Shown here piece after piece: positions 54,113 to 60,100 of a DNA stretch of 64,000 nt (its first letter is position 1; every line of letters starts with the position of its first letter). A program made the translations under genes and the position numbers. The stretch is from Sthenelais limicola (Eukaryota > Annelida > Polychaeta > Phyllodocida > Sigalionidae). The notes below the pieces were generated by a model that saw only the letters and a list, made by a program, of their open reading frames with translations, ran no database searches and was not told where the DNA came from. The stretch spans positions 14,247,871 through 14,311,870 of the forward strand of contig OW804096.1 of NCBI GenBank assembly GCA_942159475.1, given 5' to 3'.

Positions 54113-57100
54113 TAGATTGACAAAGATATACAAGAGGTAGATAAATAGATAGATAGATAGATAGACAAGAGGTAGGTGAAGGGATGGATGGATAGATAAG
54201 ATAGATAGACAGGTAGATAGATGGATGGATAAACGGATAGATAGATAGGGAACGGTAGGGTCAAAGAAAGTATGGACAGACATTTTAGATAGGAGAAATA
54301 GCCCCGTCGTCCAGCCGACTCAAGTCATTTTTCATATTCAACTCCCAGCTTCCTCAGTGGAAGTCCAGAGCTGTCGGGAAACATAACCTTCACCATGGAA
54401 ACACAGAACACAGGGGTTAAGCCTATTCCCTCAGTACTGTCCACATTTAATACAATCAAGACCAACTGTCACTGAAAGCATTTTCTCGGAAATGAATCTC
54501 AGGGTAAAAAAGATGTTTTAGAAAAAGTAGAGGGGTGCTTTTTTTTTATAGTGCAGATATGCTAGGGGCTAAAATTCTTGATTAATATAAAAAGCATTTT
54601 CTAGTACCGAAAGGAACTGCGGAAATACCTATTGTGCTACATTGCGATTCTCCAATCCATAGTAGAAATGTAAGGTGGATATAATACTGCTTAATAGAAA
54701 GTCGTAGCTGTGCATAAGATATCGTTAGAGCCTATGTTTCATAGGTTGAGGCCTATTTTGACTGTTTTAATATATTTTATATATACAAATACTCCCAATG
54801 AGGTAGACAGTGTCACGATCAAGAATGCCAGTATCATTATATAAAAGAAAAATCGAAGAAAAGAATAATGAAATTAAATGTACTAAGTAAAGTTTCTTTA
54901 GATGTTTTTCAATTTAAAAATTAGAACAAAATAATTTACCAGTCAAATAAGGCCTCTCTATTTTCAGTGGAGTCATGGTGATTTCGCAGCTTTTTGATTA
55001 GACAATAAAACGTAAAGGACAACTAAGAGGGCTCTCTTGTCTATTAGTACAAAGAGAGAGCATGGTTATGTAATGTCTTTATGGAAACAAAGACCATTTT
55101 CCTCTAGCAGGGTCGATAATAGGCTACCTTATGGGTCTCCTTCAACAAAAGGCGGGAATAGATGTCCTCGTCATAGGCCTCTATGGCATAAGGATCATAG
55201 TCTTCATCCCTGGCAAATATGTATCAACAAACAATGATAAAAATAGAGCTTATAGACACAATCAACGATTAGGTCCTTTCCATAACACTTGATAGGGTCG
55301 GAAGGGGGCAATTTACTGAGAAATAATGGTCCGGTTCCTTGCAGGTTTGGTTGCAAGAACTCGAGGCTTTTCTATACCAGTAATTCAGGGTTACTACACA
55401 TACAGACCCACCTTAAATATAATGGCACATTGGAATAGATTTGTATTGGCAGAGTCAAGTTATTTGCAATTTAAAGGCCTAGTCCACTAAGCCAATTCTC
55501 ATGCGATTTTGCGCCGCAGAGGACTCTATTGCACTACATTTTGTGAGAATCGCATGAGAATGGGCTTAGTGGACTAGGCCTTTAAATTGCAAATAACTTA
55601 AACATATGCATATCAACATTGGCTGTTGTAAGAGGCTTCTCTTTCTGGATTCACTGTCACACATGGCTTGTAACGAACAATTTTAAAGTGCAGGGGAAAA
55701 CTTCGTTAAAATCAAGAGCAAATATTCTAGCTATTTTGGGCACCAGTCAGTGACTATACCCAGATTCATAATCTCTTTCACAGATAAAACATCCCACATA
55801 TTGTTTAACAAGGCCACTGTATCACTGTCATAGGGGCAGAAACGACCCACCAGATAGACAGGAATTGGTAAATAATATTATGTCATGAAAATACTGACTC
55901 AAGTGTTTTGTGCCTATATTCCAAGATGCATGATCCCATTTAGTCCAATGGATTGTGTTTTGAGTACAATACAGAAATGCCAACGTTTAAGAAGACCAAA
56001 TCGCAAGGGTCCACAAAGAGTGTTTATTAGCCATAAATAACTTTTTTTTCTCTTTTTTTAAACAAAATAATTGAAGTAGTTTTCAAAATCGTGTGTATTT
56101 TATAATACAATTTTAAGTTGTTGAGAGGTATGACAATCAAATAAAATTATATAAATTGCTGGCGATTTGGGGAAATGGAGAAATCAATGAAAAAGCGTAG
56201 AACAGTGTAATATCAAAGAAAGAATTTTAGTTGACACTGCTGTATTGGTTGGACATATAAAGATGGAATACTTTCAAATAGTTTAACAAGTGTCTTTAAC
56301 TGAGAGGGAAGTTCTGGAACGAAAGACAGATCAAACATTCATTGGAACATAATTATAATGGTACGAAACCAGGCAGGTTTTCCCACTTCCTAGTTCGCAA
56401 TGATATACAAGATAAAAAGATACTTGAGAAAAGATACCAGATACCAAAGGTAACTTCTGAATGAAGATCATTCAATACAATAAAGGGATTTGCACTGGCA
56501 CTACTTTGAAACACAAACATCTGCCAAGATTCCAGATAAGTGAGTACAGATCCAGAGGTAAAAGTGATAAAGTATAATATTTTGATATCATTTTTTTAGG
56601 CTAATTTTTGTTAAGGTGCTGATCCACTAACCAAATACTCTTTTGCGATGGACAGAGACCCCTTTACGGTGTGACATTTTTGTTTATGGTCAAGTCCAAT
56701 AAGTGTTAAGGAGTGGATTGGTTAGAATTTAAGGGCATTGGGGTAGTACCATCAATTTGTCTCCTTGCGTGAAGCATCGCAAGGTATCGCTGACTAGTGG
56801 AACAGGGTTTTTATGCTATCGCAAAGGACAGGCAGGTAATATTTCACCACAAAGCCACCGCGGAGTATTTAAAAATTGAACAACTTTTGCGTAGTATAGA
56901 AATATCAGAACTTTGTAATAATTGTCGGTATGGCGAATAGTAAATCAGCATCAATACATAACACAAAGTGGCCAATACAAATCCCCTATAGATAAGAAAA
57001 CCCAGTTTTTTACCTCAGCTCCCAAAATATACTTAATCACTTCCGTGTCCCAATGCTACCTTTTCCAGCAGCGACTTACTATCTGTTAACTACTTACACA

Positions 57101-60100
57101 GCTCGGTTAGCTAGGCCTTCGTAAATCTTATCGTCCGGTCGTTGGACCACAAGCCGGTCTGAAAAGCCACTGGAAGACATAACAGGTAAAACGATGGCAA
57201 CATGGTAACAAGGAAAACATGGTAAAATCCAAAAACTTACGTGAATAACTCCTCCAAAGTATTGTAATAGTCCGAGTTGTGTTTAATGGCCACGTTGGAT
57301 GGTGGGAAACCTCTGGAGGGGGAAGAGATAGGCAGAAAAAAAGAGGTATAGGCAGCGTTTCACAAATAGCCCTACCAGGGAAGTTGATATAAGGGTGGGG
57401 CATCAGACCATTCAACCTTGTGTAAGGGCTGTGCCTCGGGTCTCATTTTGTGGCATGTCGGTGAACAGCCATAAAAAAAAATCTATTGAAATATTTTATC
57501 CAAAATTACCAACAAGCATCTGTTCATTCAAACTACTATTGGAAATTTATAAAGCTTTATAAATAGATTCCATTCTTTTCTATTTCCCAAAAGGCTCTTT
57601 CAAAATTAGCCTACAAAAATTAAAAATAGTGAGTTTCTAAAAACAGACGGGGGAGGTAAAGTCGCAGCCACACCTGGATTTGAACACACAACATTCTTAT
57701 GCTATGGGTCCAAATCCAGTGCTTTAGGCTTCTTTGACACCCTGTATCCCCATTGAGGAATGGGGATAGCTTTTAAGATTTACTTTCGTGAACTTAGGGA
57801 AGAAAATGTTTCTGATTCTCTGAGACACAAGCCAAGCATTGACACCTCTCCCTATATCGCACCTCCCTGGTCCTACTAACATTAACAAAAAAGGGTCAAG
57901 CTCATTAAGACGTACAATCAGTGTTCAGCAAAGATTCAGCAAAAATTAAAAATAGTCAGTTTCATTTCTCTTTGTTTTGCAAAATGAAGATGATCAACTG
58001 AATTATTCACGAATTCCGAACATCTATTTCAGTTAAAATAGTGATTAAAATAGGGGATGAGGTTTTTTTTGTGTGTGGACTTAATCATAAAAGCAAAATT
58101 TAGAAATCGAATTTTAAATTTTGAAATTGTGCCACATACCCGATTGTACAAATCTTAATGAACTGAACCTTATACACCACAACATCCTACATCAAATAGT
58201 GGGCCAGCAAAAGTATTCACAAATTTAAAAGAAAAATTGTAATGATTTTAATGCACCTATTTTTGTGACAATATATTGTGATTAAGCGTCCAAAAATAAA
58301 AATACCGTATTGTGCCCCAAATTAGCGAACCGTTATCATGATCTATAATCCCCTTACAATAGTACCAAGTGGTCAATTTAAATATGTAGATTCTTCTTAA
58401 GTCATCGATTTCCAATAATAAATCACTTAAATTGATAAATCACTTCGATTGGAATACTTTTGCCAAGCAGAAATTCCCAGCACCATATATAAATCCAATA
58501 CAATCGTACCAATCCAAAGATATAACTATTTTTTTCTTATATATATCCAATCACCACTCCCATTAGAAAGATAATTATTTCTACCGATGGTTTGTCAAAG
58601 ATGATTTTCCCACTCCATGTAAGATCAGATTGTTTCTGTACATTCATCCAAAGTTTGAAACATACACCTAAATATGAGTAGTCCATTTCTTATTTATTTA
58701 TTCTGATAGAAATGTGCAAGGACTGGTGCAGTAAAATGGGCAACATATTACAATTATAATAACATGCTCTATTTCACCAAGACAAAGATTAAACAGCCTA
58801 ATACCCTTCCAAACTAATCCTACAAGTGCTATTTGTAAACACCAATTCCATGTATAATTCATGTTTAGCTAGTTTAATCGATATTTCAAGTACCAGAGAA
58901 AAAAAGCATGCTCTTCTCTCATGGGCACTGTTGCAACATACTCTTAAGACGAGAATCCAGGCCCCATGCTTGATGTAGTAAACGCAGGCCATGACATTTG
59001 AGTTCGGAGTAAGAGTGAGAGGACAAGGAAGTTCTGACTAACATGCAAGGAGTAATTAATTCAACTAAACGCATCAACAAGCATAAACAGCCGCCAGAAA
59101 GTAGGAAGGGAAAAGGAAGTAGGAGAAGGGGGAAGGGAAGAAATGGCAATCTTGACAGCAGGACAAAAGGTAAGGTGTAAACAAGGAACAGAAACTTAAG
59201 GTTGGTATCCACTACCACGACAAACCTAGTTTCATGTTTACCGTTGTAGTGTATACCAGGCTTAACTTAACCAAGAAGAGCCAACGCAACGAGCAGATCA
59301 TTGCCCGATAGAATGTTCCAGCCGATAGTCAGTTAAGTTATTCTTCCTTAATTAACCCTCCATATTATTAAGCTTTCAGAATTTCGTGGCAGAAACAATT
59401 GCAAGCACAGGAATGATTTTGGAAGCTATGCTGAATTGTTGCTTAAGCTATAAGAGGTTTTGTCTCAATAGAAATAGATTCTACTTAATTATGTGTTTTA
59501 ATCAACACTTAATCAAGACCTTTGATATGAGAAGAGAGTGAGGGTGTCCGTTTTTAAGTTTAGTTTCGTAAGTTTTCCCAATGATTGGAATTAGATTGGA
59601 GATCCATTTATTACTAGGAAGTATACAATGCATATATCCTGACATTTCAGCAATTCTTATAGCGTTCTCCAGTAAGTGGCGTAAACTGGGGCTTGGGGGC
59701 TTAGGAAAAAGACTGTCTGAGGTTTCTATAAAGGAATAGATGGAATGCAGGGCAAGGGTTGGTTATCGTTTACACGTGTATGTACACAAGAAATATGCTT
59801 ATAATCAAGACACAAGTAGAATGCAAATAAGGGGGAAAAGAAGCGGAGAATTACAAGAACTGCGGGTAAATTCATGAACATATTCTTGAAGGAGGAGTTA
59901 GTCATGTAAGTAACAACTTGTTCACATAGAAATCATTTAAAATAGGAGAAACAGACAGTCAATGAAATGAAACATCAACAGCTTGGAATGCTCCGAAGGG
60001 CAACACCTCAAGATTATGCCTCTAAGTGAGACCACGAAACTAGATAAAGAAAATCTTCGAAAAGTTGGGAAATGATTCTGTATTTTCAAAACTGCCCGAA

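Noticed and set aside
53765..54283. Tyr/Leu/Ser-rich open frames near the acidic-region exon
   Set aside because: They are translations of the TAGA tetranucleotide repeat.
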